A stretch of DNA of 64,000 nucleotides from Pseudobacteroides sp. (GTDB lineage Bacteria > Bacillota > Clostridia > Acetivibrionales > DSM-2933), in contig NZ_DATCTU010000112.1 in the NCBI RefSeq assembly GCF_036567765.1, forward strand, positions 62,001 through 126,000. Reading direction: 5' to 3'. The notes beneath the pieces were generated by a model. That model ran no database searches. It was not told the origin of the DNA and worked only from the letters and a program-made list of their open reading frames with translations. Numbering within the stretch: the first letter of the stretch is position 1; the number at the start of each line of letters is the position of its first letter. A program made the translations under genes and the position numbers. This document shows, in pieces, positions 1 to 9,159 of the stretch.

Positions 1-1
1 A

Positions 2-352
2 GTAATAAGGGTTGATGTGAATGAAGCCGAGAAGAGTGCAAAGGTAACTGTTCCCGATTTCCAGCTTTCTCTTGCTATTGGTAAGGAAGGACAGAATGCC
101 AGACTTGCGGCTAAAATGACCGGATGGAAAATTGATATAAAAAGTGAATCACAGCTCAGGGCTACAATAGAGCAGCAGCTTCTTAACTATAGTGACGGCT
201 CACAGGAACAGCAGTATAAACAGCACTTTGATCTTTTTAAGCCTATGGAGGAAGTGTACGGAGAATATGATTATGAGTCAGACGATCAAGCTGACGAAAA
301 CATTGAGCCGGTAAAATTTGATGATTTTGATGACAGCGATGAAAACAGATAA
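2..352 (+). CDS. nusA: Transcription termination/antitermination factor NusA, C-terminal part (5' end outside window)
   Basis: The frame is open from the window edge, so this is the end of a longer gene. The visible residues carry the last KH RNA-binding domain: VPDFQLSLAIGKEGQNARLA contains the KH signature IGKEGQN, followed by LAAKMTGWKIDI. A GTG at position 17 is internal, not the true start. The C-terminus is acidic (many Asp/Glu), as in many clostridial NusA proteins. NusA binds RNA polymerase and nascent RNA to control pausing, termination and antitermination. It is the first visible gene of the nusA-ylxR-ylxQ-infB-rbfA operon, whose order is conserved across Bacillota and supports the call. 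Confidence 0.95.
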   Translation, partial: VIRVDVNEAEKSAKVTVPDFQLSLAIGKEGQNARLAAKMTGWKIDIKSESQLRATIEQQLLNYSDGSQEQQYKQHFDLFKPMEEVYGEYDYESDDQADENIEPVKFDDFDDSDENR

Positions 353-391
353 AAATCAGAAATAATTTTAGAGAAAAGAAAGGGATTATAA

Positions 392-667
392 GTGAAGCAA
401 AGAAAAATACCTCTTCGCATGTGTATTGGGTGTCAGGAAATGAAGCCAAAAAAAGAGCTGATTAGAGTAGTTAAAAACAAAGAAAATGAAATATCAATGG
501 ATCTTGTAGGAAAAAAGCCAGGAAGAGGGGCATATATTTGCAACAGCCTATCTTGTTTTGAGAAGGCTAAAAAAGGTAAAAAATTAGAACGAGCATTTGA
601 AGCTGCTATAAGCGAGGAAGTATACAACCAATTAAAAGAGCAATTGGAGGGTTTTGATGGTTCATAA
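392..667 (+). CDS. ylxR: YlxR/RnpM family RNA-binding protein
   Basis: A 91-residue basic protein with the YlxR hallmarks: KQRKIPLRMCIGCQEMKPKKELIRVV near the N-terminus (CIGC motif, RVV strand) and GRGAYIC around residue 45. YlxR (RnpM) of Bacillus subtilis binds RNase P RNA and modulates its activity; that role is carried over from the family. The start is GTG at 392. Its 3' end overlaps the start of the next gene by 11 nt, which indicates translational coupling between nusA and infB. Confidence 0.93.
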   Translation: MKQRKIPLRMCIGCQEMKPKKELIRVVKNKENEISMDLVGKKPGRGAYICNSLSCFEKAKKGKKLERAFEAAISEEVYNQLKEQLEGFDGS

Positions 668-992
668 CATATACTCATTCATGGGTTTGGCCGTTAAGGC
701 GGGGAAGTTATTGTCGGGAGAAGAAGCTTGTGAAAGAGCTATAAAAAACAACAATGTGAATCTTATTATAGTAGCGGAAGATGCGTCTTTAAATACAAAA
801 AAGAAATTTACAGATAAGTGTAAGTACAGGAATGTGGAAATTCGTTTTTTCGGTACTAAGGAACTTATAGGGAGGTATGTCGGAAAAGAAATCCGTTCTG
901 TGGTTGCAATAATGGATCAAGGATTTGCGAAGAAGTTGGCTGAAAAGATTGACAGCTATACCGATGAATTTGGGGGTGAGCATATTGGATAA
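657..992 (+). CDS. ylxQ: YlxQ, L7Ae/L30e/S12e/Gadd45 family ribosomal-type protein
   Basis: A small RNA-binding protein (about 111 residues) of the L7Ae-like fold: FMGLAVKAGKLLSGEEAC followed by NLIIVAEDAS and RYVGKEIRSVVAI. The ATG at 657 is preferred over the TTG at 654 because GGAGG at 646-650 sits 6 nt upstream. It overlaps ylxR by 11 nt and infB by 8 nt. The family is expected to bind kink-turn RNA; the exact cellular role is not established. Its place between ylxR and infB is diagnostic. Confidence 0.9.
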   Translation: MVHNIYSFMGLAVKAGKLLSGEEACERAIKNNNVNLIIVAEDASLNTKKKFTDKCKYRNVEIRFFGTKELIGRYVGKEIRSVVAIMDQGFAKKLAEKIDSYTDEFGGEHIG

Positions 993-3900
993 AGTCAGAG
1001 TATATGAGCTGGCAAAGGAACTCAATACAACAAGCAAGAGACTTACTGAGAAGTTAGCAGAAATAGATATACATGTAAAAAACCATATGAGCCTTTTAAG
1101 TGATATGGAAATTGAAGCATTGTATAATCATATAGGTATTATTAAACAGGATAAAGCAAAGAAACCTGAAATAGACGAAAGGAAAGCAGCACTTACTTCA
1201 AACCCTGTTTTAAATTCAAACCCTGTCCCTTATGCGGCAGGTGTTGACTTGAAGGATAAATCAAAAAAGGCTGCAAAGCAGGCACCGAGAATAATTAGAA
1301 AGACTGAAATCATAATAGATACTCAGAACGAAACAAAAGATGAGATTGTGGTGTCATCACCAAACAATGTAAAAACCAGTACACCACGAGAATCCTTAAG
1401 CAAGGATGGAAAAAATCAGAGATCATCTTTTGTGAGGACTGCAGAGGCTAATTCAGGGCTACGAGCCGGGTTTATAAGAAATACCGGATCAGATTATGTA
1501 AAAAACCAAAACTATAAGAATAGTCATCATGGTGATAGTGATAAGAGCGATAACACAAAGCACAATATAAAGCAGGATAACAGAATTAATTCAATGCAGG
1601 AGACAAAGATTTCGTCAAAGCCCGTTGAAAGTACCTCGACTGTAAAAAGTCCAACGATAAGCGAAAATGTAGATGTATCGCCTGAAGTAAAAAATATTGA
1701 AACAAAAAGCATGGAAAAACAGTCTGGTAACAATGGGGTGAGTGGTATAGTAGAGAAAAATAATTTGCATGAAACAGAAAAGGGTGAGTTGGATATAAAG
1801 GTGATGTCTGATGCAAGTATTAATGAAGCTGATAATAATGTACAGGATAGAAAAGCGGGGGAAGTGGAAAAGGCTTCTTTAAACCAACTGCCTGTTGATA
1901 GTCCTAAGATTGAAGCAAAAGATCAAGAGGCAAGAGAAAAGACTGCCAGTCATGCAAATATGGACAAAAGGCAGGGGCAGGCATCGTATAATAAAACAGA
2001 TGCAAACCGTAATCAAATGCAGAACCAGCATCAAAACCAAAATCAGCACCAAAATCAAAACCAAAACAGAAACTTCAGATCTGACAATAGAAATGATAAC
2101 AGATCCGATAACAGGAATTTTAATAGGCAAGGTGACAGGCCGTTTAACAGACCTTTTGACAGGAATACAAATTCCAATAACAGAAATGCTGCCTCTGGAG
2201 CAGGCGACAATAGGAATAATGATAGATCTGGTAACAGACAGGGTGACAGACCATACTTCAGGCAGAATGACAACAGACAAAATGATAACAGAAATAATAA
2301 TAATAATAATAATAATAGGCAGGGCGACAGACCGTTTAACAGACCTAATGACGGCAACAGGCAGTTTAACAGGGGCAATGACAGGCCACAGGCAAGGTAT
2401 GGTGACAGACAATTCCCTGAAATTCCAAAGGCTGATCTAACGGCAGCCCAAAAGGAAGAAATGTCATCTGCAAAGAATGAGCAAAAGCGCGAGTTTCAAA
2501 GCAAGGACAGTGATAAGGATACAAAAAGGGATCAAAAGAAGGATTCCGCAAAGCCTTTTACCAATAAAAATGATAAATTTAAGCCGAATGCTGTGAAGCT
2601 TACTGAAAAGAAGGGAATTTCTGAAGTTTTATCTGAAGATTTTATATTACAGGAATTCTACGATACCGATGATTTCAAGAGGACTAAAAAGTCCAAGCAA
2701 AGAAAGGATTTCAGAGGCTCAACAGAAAATAAACATATACCGCCAAAGGCTGTTCTAACTATGGTTAAAATAAGAGAGAGCATAACGGTTAAAGATTTGG
2801 CAGAAACTCTTAAGAAAACAGCAACGGAAGTTATTAAAAAGCTTATGGGGCTTGGTGTAATGGCTACATTAAACCATGAATTAGATTTTGACACTGCCGC
2901 CATAGTTGCAGAAGAGTTTGGAATTAAAGCTGAAAAAGAAATAGAGGTAAGTGAAGAAGAAATACTCTTTGATGATGCCGATATTGATGACGCAGACGGC
3001 TTATTATCAAGACCGCCTGTAGTAGTTGTCATGGGACACGTTGACCATGGTAAAACATCACTTTTGGATGCCATTAGGGAAGCGGATGTAGTAAAAGGCG
3101 AAGCGGGAGGCATAACACAGCATATTGGTGCCTACTCGGTAAAAATAAATAACAGGAATATTACATTTCTTGATACTCCAGGTCATGAAGCATTTACTGC
3201 TATGAGAGCAAGAGGTGCACAGGTTACTGATATAGCCATTCTGGTGGTTGCTGCCGATGACGGTGTAATGCCGCAGACGGTTGAAGCAATAAATCATGCA
3301 AAAGCCGCTAATGTATCAATAATAGTTGCTGTAAATAAGATTGATAAGCCAGGTGCAAATCCTGAGAGGGTTAAGCAGGAATTGACTGAATACGGCCTTG
3401 TTGCAGAGGAATGGGGCGGAGATATCATATGTGTTAACGTATCTGCCAAGAAGAGGGAGAATATCGATGGACTTCTTGAAATGGTACTTCTTACTGCAGA
3501 TATGTTAGAGCTTAAGGCTGATCCTAACAGACAGGCAAAGGGTACTGTTATAGAAGCTAAGCTTGATAAAGATAGAGGACCTACCGCTACAATGCTTGTT
3601 CAAAGAGGTACTTTGCAGCTTGGTGACTCAATTGTCACAGGTACTACAGTAGGTAGAATTAGAGCTATGGTTGATGATAAGGGACACCATATTAAAAAGG
3701 CAGGTCCATCAACCCCTGTTGAGATACTGGGCTTACCTGAGGTACCGGAAGCAGGAGAAACATTCTATGCTATTACTGATGAAAAGGTTGCAAAACAGCT
3801 CGCTGAAAAGAGAAAGCTCAAGATTAGGGAGCAGCAGCTTAAATCAAGTGCGAAGGTAACTTTGGAAGACCTCTTCAGTCAGATAAAAGAAGGTAAGGTG

Positions 3901-4506
3901 AAAGACCTTAATATAATAGTAAAGGCTGACGTACAAGGTTCTGTAGAAGCTGTTAAGCAGTCTCTTGAAAAGCTCAGCGATGAAGAAGTAAGGGTAAGGA
4001 TAATACACGGTGGTGTCGGAGCAATTTCCGAGTCGGACGTGACTTTGGCACAGGTTTCAAATGCAATAATAATCGGATTTAATGTAAGACCAGGCACAAA
4101 TGTTGCCGAGAAGGCAAAGGATGAAGGCGTAGACTTAAGATTGTACAGGGTTATTTACAATGCAATTGAGGATGTTAAGGCTGCTATGAAGGGTATGCTT
4201 GAGCCTACCTTTAAGGAAGTAATCCAGGGGCATGCTGAAATTAGGCAACTTTTCAAGGTTTCCGGTATAGGTACCATTGCGGGATGTTATATAACTGACG
4301 GTAAGTTTACAAGAGCATCAGAAGTTAGGGTTATAAGAGACGGAATAGTTGCTTTTGAAGGTAAACTTGCTTCTTTAAAGAGGTTTAAGGATGATGCAAA
4401 AGAAGTAGCACAAGGGTATGAATGCGGTATGTCCTTTGAAAAGTTCAATGATCTTAAAGAAACCGATATTATTGAAGCATATATAATGGAAGAAGTTGCA
4501 AGATAA
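985..4506 (+). CDS. infB: Translation initiation factor IF-2
   Basis: IF-2 is the GTPase that brings initiator fMet-tRNA to the 30S subunit. I place the start at TTG 985 (MDKVRVYELAKELN, the typical IF-2 N-terminus) with a GGGGG ribosome site 8 nt upstream; an upstream GTG lies at 976. The product is about 1173 residues, long for the family because of an Asn/Arg/Asp/Gln-rich linker (about residues 350-490) with a run of Asn encoded by an AAT microsatellite. Visible motifs: an IF2_N domain (KIRESITVKDLAE), G1 GHVDHGKT, G3 DTPGHEAF, G4 NKID, G5 SAKK, then domains II-IV ending in IIEAYIMEE. The linker differs from the conserved core in composition but stays in frame. Confidence 0.97.
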   Translation: MDKVRVYELAKELNTTSKRLTEKLAEIDIHVKNHMSLLSDMEIEALYNHIGIIKQDKAKKPEIDERKAALTSNPVLNSNPVPYAAGVDLKDKSKKAAKQAPRIIRKTEIIIDTQNETKDEIVVSSPNNVKTSTPRESLSKDGKNQRSSFVRTAEANSGLRAGFIRNTGSDYVKNQNYKNSHHGDSDKSDNTKHNIKQDNRINSMQETKISSKPVESTSTVKSPTISENVDVSPEVKNIETKSMEKQSGNNGVSGIVEKNNLHETEKGELDIKVMSDASINEADNNVQDRKAGEVEKASLNQLPVDSPKIEAKDQEAREKTASHANMDKRQGQASYNKTDANRNQMQNQHQNQNQHQNQNQNRNFRSDNRNDNRSDNRNFNRQGDRPFNRPFDRNTNSNNRNAASGAGDNRNNDRSGNRQGDRPYFRQNDNRQNDNRNNNNNNNNRQGDRPFNRPNDGNRQFNRGNDRPQARYGDRQFPEIPKADLTAAQKEEMSSAKNEQKREFQSKDSDKDTKRDQKKDSAKPFTNKNDKFKPNAVKLTEKKGISEVLSEDFILQEFYDTDDFKRTKKSKQRKDFRGSTENKHIPPKAVLTMVKIRESITVKDLAETLKKTATEVIKKLMGLGVMATLNHELDFDTAAIVAEEFGIKAEKEIEVSEEEILFDDADIDDADGLLSRPPVVVVMGHVDHGKTSLLDAIREADVVKGEAGGITQHIGAYSVKINNRNITFLDTPGHEAFTAMRARGAQVTDIAILVVAADDGVMPQTVEAINHAKAANVSIIVAVNKIDKPGANPERVKQELTEYGLVAEEWGGDIICVNVSAKKRENIDGLLEMVLLTADMLELKADPNRQAKGTVIEAKLDKDRGPTATMLVQRGTLQLGDSIVTGTTVGRIRAMVDDKGHHIKKAGPSTPVEILGLPEVPEAGETFYAITDEKVAKQLAEKRKLKIREQQLKSSAKVTLEDLFSQIKEGKVKDLNIIVKADVQGSVEAVKQSLEKLSDEEVRVRIIHGGVGAISESDVTLAQVSNAIIIGFNVRPGTNVAEKAKDEGVDLRLYRVIYNAIEDVKAAMKGMLEPTFKEVIQGHAEIRQLFKVSGIGTIAGCYITDGKFTRASEVRVIRDGIVAFEGKLASLKRFKDDAKEVAQGYECGMSFEKFNDLKETDIIEAYIMEEVAR
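2040..2410 (+). repeat. Low-complexity Asn/Arg/Asp repeat region inside infB, with AAT trinucleotide run
   Basis: The coding strand is an imperfect array of units like NRQGDRPFNRP and DNRNDNR. It includes an uninterrupted (AAT)n tract near 2293-2315 that encodes consecutive asparagines. The array lies between the N-terminal segment and the IF2_N domain, a tolerant linker position. It also produces long spurious open frames on both strands. Triplet tracts of this kind can change length by slippage without shifting the frame. Confidence 0.8.
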
Positions 4507-4526
4507 ATTACGAATAAATTAGGGTT

Positions 4527-4562
4527 ATTACTTCACATTTTATAAGTGTGAAGTAATTTCTT
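4527..4562 (+). terminator. Hairpin after infB, probable weak terminator or processing site
   Basis: A perfect 11-bp inverted repeat (ATTACTTCACA at 4527-4537, TGTGAAGTAAT at 4547-4557) with a 9-nt loop is followed by TTTCTTT. The stem is AT-rich and the T tract is interrupted, so it may only attenuate read-through into rbfA. Confidence 0.5.
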
Positions 4563-4635
4563 TAATGTACGGGAAATTATGGCAGGCGATTTTGTTAATG
4601 ACTAGGAAATTGTGGAAATATGAGGAGTGTTATTT

Positions 4636-5004
4636 ATGGCAGATAGAACAAGCAGGATTTCAGAAGAAATGAGGAAGGAAATTAGCAGTATCATTATGAG
4701 TGAATTGAAGGATCCTCGCCTTCCGAGTATGGTAAGCGTAGTTTCTGTTAATGTTACTAAGGATTTAAGGCATGCAAAGGTTTATATAAGTGTTCTTGGT
4801 AATGAAGAAGATAAGAAAAATGCACAGGAAGGCCTAAGAAGTGCAGCGGGGTTCATAAGGCGTGAGGTAGGTCACAGGATGCAGCTTCGTTATACGCCTG
4901 AAATGCACTTTGAAATTGATGATTCAATTGAGCATGGAGTATATATGACAAAGCTTATTAATGATACGGTAAAGATAGATGAGGATATGAGTGACGAGGA
5001 ATAG
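4636..5004 (+). CDS. rbfA: Ribosome-binding factor A
   Basis: A 122-residue protein with the RbfA pattern: ADRTSRISEEMRKEIS at the N-terminus, LKDPRL, and VSVNVTKDLRHAKVYISVLG in the KH-type core. RbfA binds 30S precursors and helps mature the 5' end of 16S rRNA. The ATG at 4636 is chosen over GTG 4627 because GAGGAG at 4622-4627 is then correctly spaced. It follows infB, the usual neighbour, after a 129-nt gap that holds a hairpin. Confidence 0.95.
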   Translation: MADRTSRISEEMRKEISSIIMSELKDPRLPSMVSVVSVNVTKDLRHAKVYISVLGNEEDKKNAQEGLRSAAGFIRREVGHRMQLRYTPEMHFEIDDSIEHGVYMTKLINDTVKIDEDMSDEE

Positions 5005-5018
5005 GGCGGTGTAAACAA

Positions 5019-5975
5019 ATGACTTTAAGCGATATTGTGGCTCATGTTAAAAATTATGATAATATTGCAATACTCCCTCATGTCCAGGCAGATGGAGACG
5101 CATGGGGTTCTTGCCTGGCTTTAGGAATTGCATTAAAAAAGCTTAATAAGAGAGTGACAGTAATAGGAGAGGAAAAAATACCCTATATTTATGAGTTTCT
5201 TCCTCAGCTTGAGATGATAGCTTATAACGGACATGAAGATAAAGTATTTGATTTAGTTATATCTTTAGATACCGGAGACATGGGAAGGGTGGGAAATAGG
5301 AGTAATGTATTTGAAACCACTCAAAATACTGTAAATATAGACCACCACAGCACCAATACAGGGTTTGCCAAATATAATTATTTGGATGTAGATGCGGCTG
5401 CTACCGGTGAAATTGTATATGAAATCATAAATATCCTAAATGTGGAGGTGGATGCAGATATAGCTACATGCTTGTATGTTGCAATTGCCACTGATACAGG
5501 ATGTTTCAAATTTTCAAACACAACCTTTAAAACCCACGCAATAGCATCGGATCTTGTTAAAAGAGGCGTTAATGTAGCAGCAGTGTCACAAAGGGTCTTT
5601 GATTCTACAACCAAAGAGAAGGTTAGGCTTATAGGTAGGGCGATTAATACATTAGAGCTTCTTGAAGATGGCAGATTGGCTTTTATAAGTATTACAAACG
5701 ATATGCTTATAGCTGCCGGTGCAAAGGAAGAGGACTGCGACGGAATAGTAAACATAGGCAGAAACATTGAGGGCGTTGAATCATCAGTAGTTATTAGAGA
5801 GAAATCCGCCGGCGAGTATAAAGTCAATTTGAGATCCAAGTCATATGTTGATGTTGGACGGGTTGCTTTTAAATTTGGCGGAGGAGGCCACAAAATGGCT
5901 GCAGGATGTACAATAAAAGGGGATTTGGAAAGTGTCAGAAAATCTTTACATGATGAATTGAAGAGGTTACTATAA
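5019..5975 (+). CDS. nrnA: DHH-family nanoRNase/pAp phosphatase NrnA
   Basis: A 318-residue DHH/DHHA1 phosphoesterase. Metal-binding motifs are visible: HVQADGDAWGS near residue 21, SLDTGD near 87, the DHH motif (NIDHHSTN) near 109 and ATDTGCF near 161. The C-terminal DHHA1 substrate-binding motif is FGGGGHKMAAG. NrnA degrades very short RNAs (2-5 nt) from the 5' end and dephosphorylates pAp. It sits 14 nt after rbfA and directly abuts truB, the order usual in Bacillota. Confidence 0.94.
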   Translation: MTLSDIVAHVKNYDNIAILPHVQADGDAWGSCLALGIALKKLNKRVTVIGEEKIPYIYEFLPQLEMIAYNGHEDKVFDLVISLDTGDMGRVGNRSNVFETTQNTVNIDHHSTNTGFAKYNYLDVDAAATGEIVYEIINILNVEVDADIATCLYVAIATDTGCFKFSNTTFKTHAIASDLVKRGVNVAAVSQRVFDSTTKEKVRLIGRAINTLELLEDGRLAFISITNDMLIAAGAKEEDCDGIVNIGRNIEGVESSVVIREKSAGEYKVNLRSKSYVDVGRVAFKFGGGGHKMAAGCTIKGDLESVRKSLHDELKRLL

Positions 5976-6863
5976 GTGGATGGAATAATAAACGTATTGA
6001 AGCCTCCAGGAATGACATCTTTTGATGTTGTTGGTTTTTTGAGGAGGGTATTGAAGACTACCAAGATTGGTCATACCGGTACATTAGATCCTGCTGCTGT
6101 AGGGGTATTGCCTGTTTGTATTGGAAAGGCAACAAAGATTATTGAGTTTATGACGGATAAGGACAAAGTGTACAGGGCTGAAATGACTCTTGGGATATCC
6201 ACAGACACACAAGATGGCTTGGGAAATATAATAAGTCAAAGGCCTGTAGGTGTCTCGGCGGATGAAATAATTCGAGTGTTTAATGATTTTACAGGAAAGC
6301 AGCAGCAAATTCCTCCAATGTATTCAGCGATTAAGATAAACGGAAAAAAGTTATATGAACTGGCACGAAAAGGTATTACAGTTGAGCGGAAGCCAAGGGA
6401 CATTGAAATACATTTTTTAAGAATATTAAATGTTTTTCATGACAACAGGGTCTTATTTGATGTAGGCTGCTCCAAAGGTACCTATATACGAACCTTGTGT
6501 TCAGATATAGGAGATAAGCTTGGAACGGGTGCCCATATGTCTTTTCTTGTAAGATTGGATGCTGGAGGTTTTAATATTAAAGACTCCATTACAGTTGAAG
6601 AAATAGAGGATTATGCAATTAAAGGTGTTTTAGAACGGTATGTGACCCCGATAGATAAGGCCTTCTCAGATTACGGGTCCTATGTAGTTGATGATCCTCA
6701 TGAAAAAAAGCTGCTGAACGGCTGCAGTATTGAAATTACAGGCAAAGGTTTTATTGATGGAGAGCTTATTAGAATATATAATAGGAATAATGTTTTTATT
6801 GCTTTAGGGACTGTTACTATCAAAAGCGGAAAGGTACTTTTAAAGTCAAAAAAGTGTTTTTAG
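5976..6863 (+). CDS. truB: tRNA pseudouridine(55) synthase TruB
   Basis: TruB forms pseudouridine at position 55 in the T-loop of tRNAs. The start DGIINVLKPPGMTSFDVV and the catalytic motif GHTGTLDPAAVGVLPVCIG (catalytic Asp in GTLDP) are clear, as is KGTYIRTLCSDIG further on. At 295 residues it has normal length. The GTG start follows immediately after the nrnA stop codon, which implies translational coupling. Confidence 0.96.
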   Translation: MDGIINVLKPPGMTSFDVVGFLRRVLKTTKIGHTGTLDPAAVGVLPVCIGKATKIIEFMTDKDKVYRAEMTLGISTDTQDGLGNIISQRPVGVSADEIIRVFNDFTGKQQQIPPMYSAIKINGKKLYELARKGITVERKPRDIEIHFLRILNVFHDNRVLFDVGCSKGTYIRTLCSDIGDKLGTGAHMSFLVRLDAGGFNIKDSITVEEIEDYAIKGVLERYVTPIDKAFSDYGSYVVDDPHEKKLLNGCSIEITGKGFIDGELIRIYNRNNVFIALGTVTIKSGKVLLKSKKCF

Positions 6864-6872
6864 GTGAGTAAA

Positions 6873-7817
6873 ATGCAGGTTATTTATGGAAATCAGGGGA
6901 ATGATATAATAAAGAAAGATGCAGGAATAGGCCTTGGCAATTTTGACGGATTGCATTTAGGCCATATGGCATTAATAAATACCCTTATAAATGAGTCCAA
7001 GTCATTAGGAATTAATTCTATTGTTTATACTTTTTCCAAGCATCCCGAGAACATACTGAGAAAAAAGCTTAACACGCCTATTATAACAACCATAAATAAA
7101 AAGATTGAGATTCTTGGAGGTACGGAGCTTGACTACCTTTATTTTGATGACTTCGATGAAGCCTTTTCCAGAATGAAACCTGAAGATTTTATCAATGATA
7201 TTCTTTATCGCAAGTTAAAGGTTAAGCTGGCAGTATCAGGCTATGATTACAGATTCGGTTATAAGGGACAGGGGGATGTGGAGCTCCTTAAGGAAGCAGG
7301 AAAGGAGTATGGCTTTAATGTTATAGTTATACCGCCTGTCAAGATAGAAGAGGAAACAGTAAGCAGCACATCCATAAGACGTCTTATTGCCAAGGGGAAT
7401 GTGGAAAAAGCCAGTGAATTGCTTGGCAGATGCTTCTCTATTTCAGGAACTGTAAAAAAAGGAAGACGCATCGGTAATACAATTGGATTTCCAACAGCAA
7501 ACATTGCTGGTCCTGAAAACATAATATTGCCCCACACAGGGGTTTACATAACAAGAACGCTTATTGAAAACAGTATATACAATAGTGTCACAAGCGTAGG
7601 GGTCAATCCTACTTTCAAGGAAAATCTCCCCGTAAGTATTGAAACTTATATTATGGATTTTAATAAAGACATATACGATAAAGAGATTGAAGTAACTTTT
7701 ATAAAACAGCTCAGAAATGAAAAGAATTTCGGCAGTGTAGATGAGCTTGTCAGGCAGATAAAAAATGACGTGTCTGTTGCTAGGTTGTATTTTGAAAGCC
7801 AGAAAAATGATTACTGA
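6873..7817 (+). CDS. ribF: Bifunctional riboflavin kinase/FAD synthetase RibF
   Basis: The N-terminal FMN adenylyltransferase domain shows GLGNFDGLHLGHMALI (HxGH nucleotidyltransferase motif), and SSTSIRRLIAKGNV marks its end. The C-terminal flavokinase domain shows GRRIGNTIGFPTANI and GVYITRT. The enzyme converts riboflavin to FMN and FAD. The start is placed at ATG 6873, with AGGTGAG at 6862-6868; the GTG at 6864 is an alternative. It is the last gene of the nusA-infB-truB operon and ends convergently towards the lacI-type gene. Confidence 0.95.
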   Translation: MQVIYGNQGNDIIKKDAGIGLGNFDGLHLGHMALINTLINESKSLGINSIVYTFSKHPENILRKKLNTPIITTINKKIEILGGTELDYLYFDDFDEAFSRMKPEDFINDILYRKLKVKLAVSGYDYRFGYKGQGDVELLKEAGKEYGFNVIVIPPVKIEEETVSSTSIRRLIAKGNVEKASELLGRCFSISGTVKKGRRIGNTIGFPTANIAGPENIILPHTGVYITRTLIENSIYNSVTSVGVNPTFKENLPVSIETYIMDFNKDIYDKEIEVTFIKQLRNEKNFGSVDELVRQIKNDVSVARLYFESQKNDY

Positions 7818-7855
7818 CTAACATAGTTGGTATACAATCAAAAAGGTTGCAAAAA

Positions 7856-8905
7856 TCACTTAGTTATATTGTTATTTTTTAGATTTTTTACCGATTGTCT
7901 TTCAATTATCTCTGCAGAAAGCAGTATTTTTTCCTTGGGTCCGTTTGGGGAATTTATTCTCTCTATCAGCTTCTGGACAGCCTTTGCACCCATATGTTCC
8001 TTGTGAACATTTAAAGTGGTGAGCCTTGGAGAAAAGGTATGAGATGAATCAATGTTATCAAAGCTTATAATGGAAATATCGGAGGGTACCTTATATCCCA
8101 TAACATTAAGAGCTTTTATCATTGAAATTGCCTCATGGTCATTGCAACAGAAAAAAGCAGTGGGCATCGAAGGCAGTTTTTTCATTTCATCAACTGCGTT
8201 ATCAAGACCTTCGTTTATAACTACGCCAATGCACTTATCTGTTATGAGATAATCGGGATTGACCCTAATATTATTGATATCAAGTGCTTTTAAAAAACCC
8301 ATATACCTGTCGTAAAAGCTTACTGCAGCCTTTATATCACCCGAAAATCCCAATTGGGTGTGACCTTGTTTTATAAGATATTCTGTGGCTATGTAGCCGC
8401 AGTTCTGATTATCACTAAGCACATAGTCTATATAGATATCCTCATAATAGTGATCCACCATGACCATAGGTATTTTTAGGGAGTTAAGTATATTTGCAGT
8501 ATTTCTTTGAACACGTCCGATTGTAATTACTCCTGAAACAAGCCCTTCATTAATACACATTGGGACTTCAAAATTCTCATCACTATCATCATACACATGC
8601 AACATAAGGTTGAGGCTATTCTTTTTTGCTTCCGATTCAATCCCAAGCTGAATAAAAGCAAAAAATCCTGTCGTATCATAGGTGCTTTTTGATTGTAATA
8701 GGCATATATTCTTTAAAGGAGTTTTTTTTCCGTCAATGCTCCGAGCATCTTTTTTATATCTATATCCCAACTGTTTCGCAGTTTCTAAAACCGATTTTCT
8801 TGTTTTCTCACTGATACCGGGCATATTCCTAAAAACCAGAGAAACAGTATTTTTAGTTATTCCTAATTTAGCTGCAATATCCTCCATGCTTACCTTACCT
8901 TGCAT
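7856..8905 (-). CDS. LacI/GalR family transcriptional regulator
   Basis: A 349-residue protein of LacI architecture. The N-terminal helix-turn-helix reads SMEDIAAKLGITKNTVSLVF, followed by the hinge helix; a periplasmic-binding-protein-like effector domain follows (GYIATEYLIKQGHTQLGF, AFFCCNDHEAI, and FDNIDSSHTFSPRLTTL at the C-terminal end). These proteins repress sugar-use genes until a sugar ligand binds. No sugar catabolic gene is adjacent, so the target cannot be inferred. It is divergent from hypF and convergent with ribF. A good GGAGG lies upstream of the start. Confidence 0.9.
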   Translation of the reverse strand: MQGKVSMEDIAAKLGITKNTVSLVFRNMPGISEKTRKSVLETAKQLGYRYKKDARSIDGKKTPLKNICLLQSKSTYDTTGFFAFIQLGIESEAKKNSLNLMLHVYDDSDENFEVPMCINEGLVSGVITIGRVQRNTANILNSLKIPMVMVDHYYEDIYIDYVLSDNQNCGYIATEYLIKQGHTQLGFSGDIKAAVSFYDRYMGFLKALDINNIRVNPDYLITDKCIGVVINEGLDNAVDEMKKLPSMPTAFFCCNDHEAISMIKALNVMGYKVPSDISIISFDNIDSSHTFSPRLTTLNVHKEHMGAKAVQKLIERINSPNGPKEKILLSAEIIERQSVKNLKNNNITK

Positions 8906-8923
8906 AATTCCTCCAATAAACTA

Positions 8924-8967
8924 TATAATACCACTGCGATATATCATAACTTTATAATGGTATTATA
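8924..8967. promoter_or_regulatory. Inverted repeat in the lacI-type/hypF intergenic region
   Basis: Arms TATAATACCA (8924-8933) and TGGTATTATA (8958-8967) are perfect 10-bp inverted repeats 24 bp apart, just upstream of the LacI-type gene, and overlap -10-like sequences for it. This would suit an autoregulatory operator pair, but it lacks the CG-centred LacI consensus. The rest of the 254-bp gap is AT-rich without other clear signals. Confidence 0.35.
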
Positions 8968-9159
8968 CTCTATTAATTTGATTTTAGAAAGAACTATATT
9001 TAAAGTGTTTTGGATTAGATTACTAATTTTTTATCTAAAATAAGAATCGGTATAAGTTGAAAGTTTTTAATTAGAAATATATACTTAAAGATAATGAATA
9101 ATGAAATGAAAACTTTAGCACTTTAATTTTAAATATGATAGTGAGGAATTAGTAGAACT

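Noticed and set aside
1879..2440. Long open frames on both strands over the infB repeat region
   Set aside because: They arise from the biased codons of the Asn/Arg/Asp repeats; they lack ribosome sites and recognisable domains, and infB is continuous through them.
5378..6064. A 228-codon minus-strand frame over nrnA/truB
   Set aside because: It is a shadow of two clear genes with strong motifs on the plus strand, and has no support of its own.
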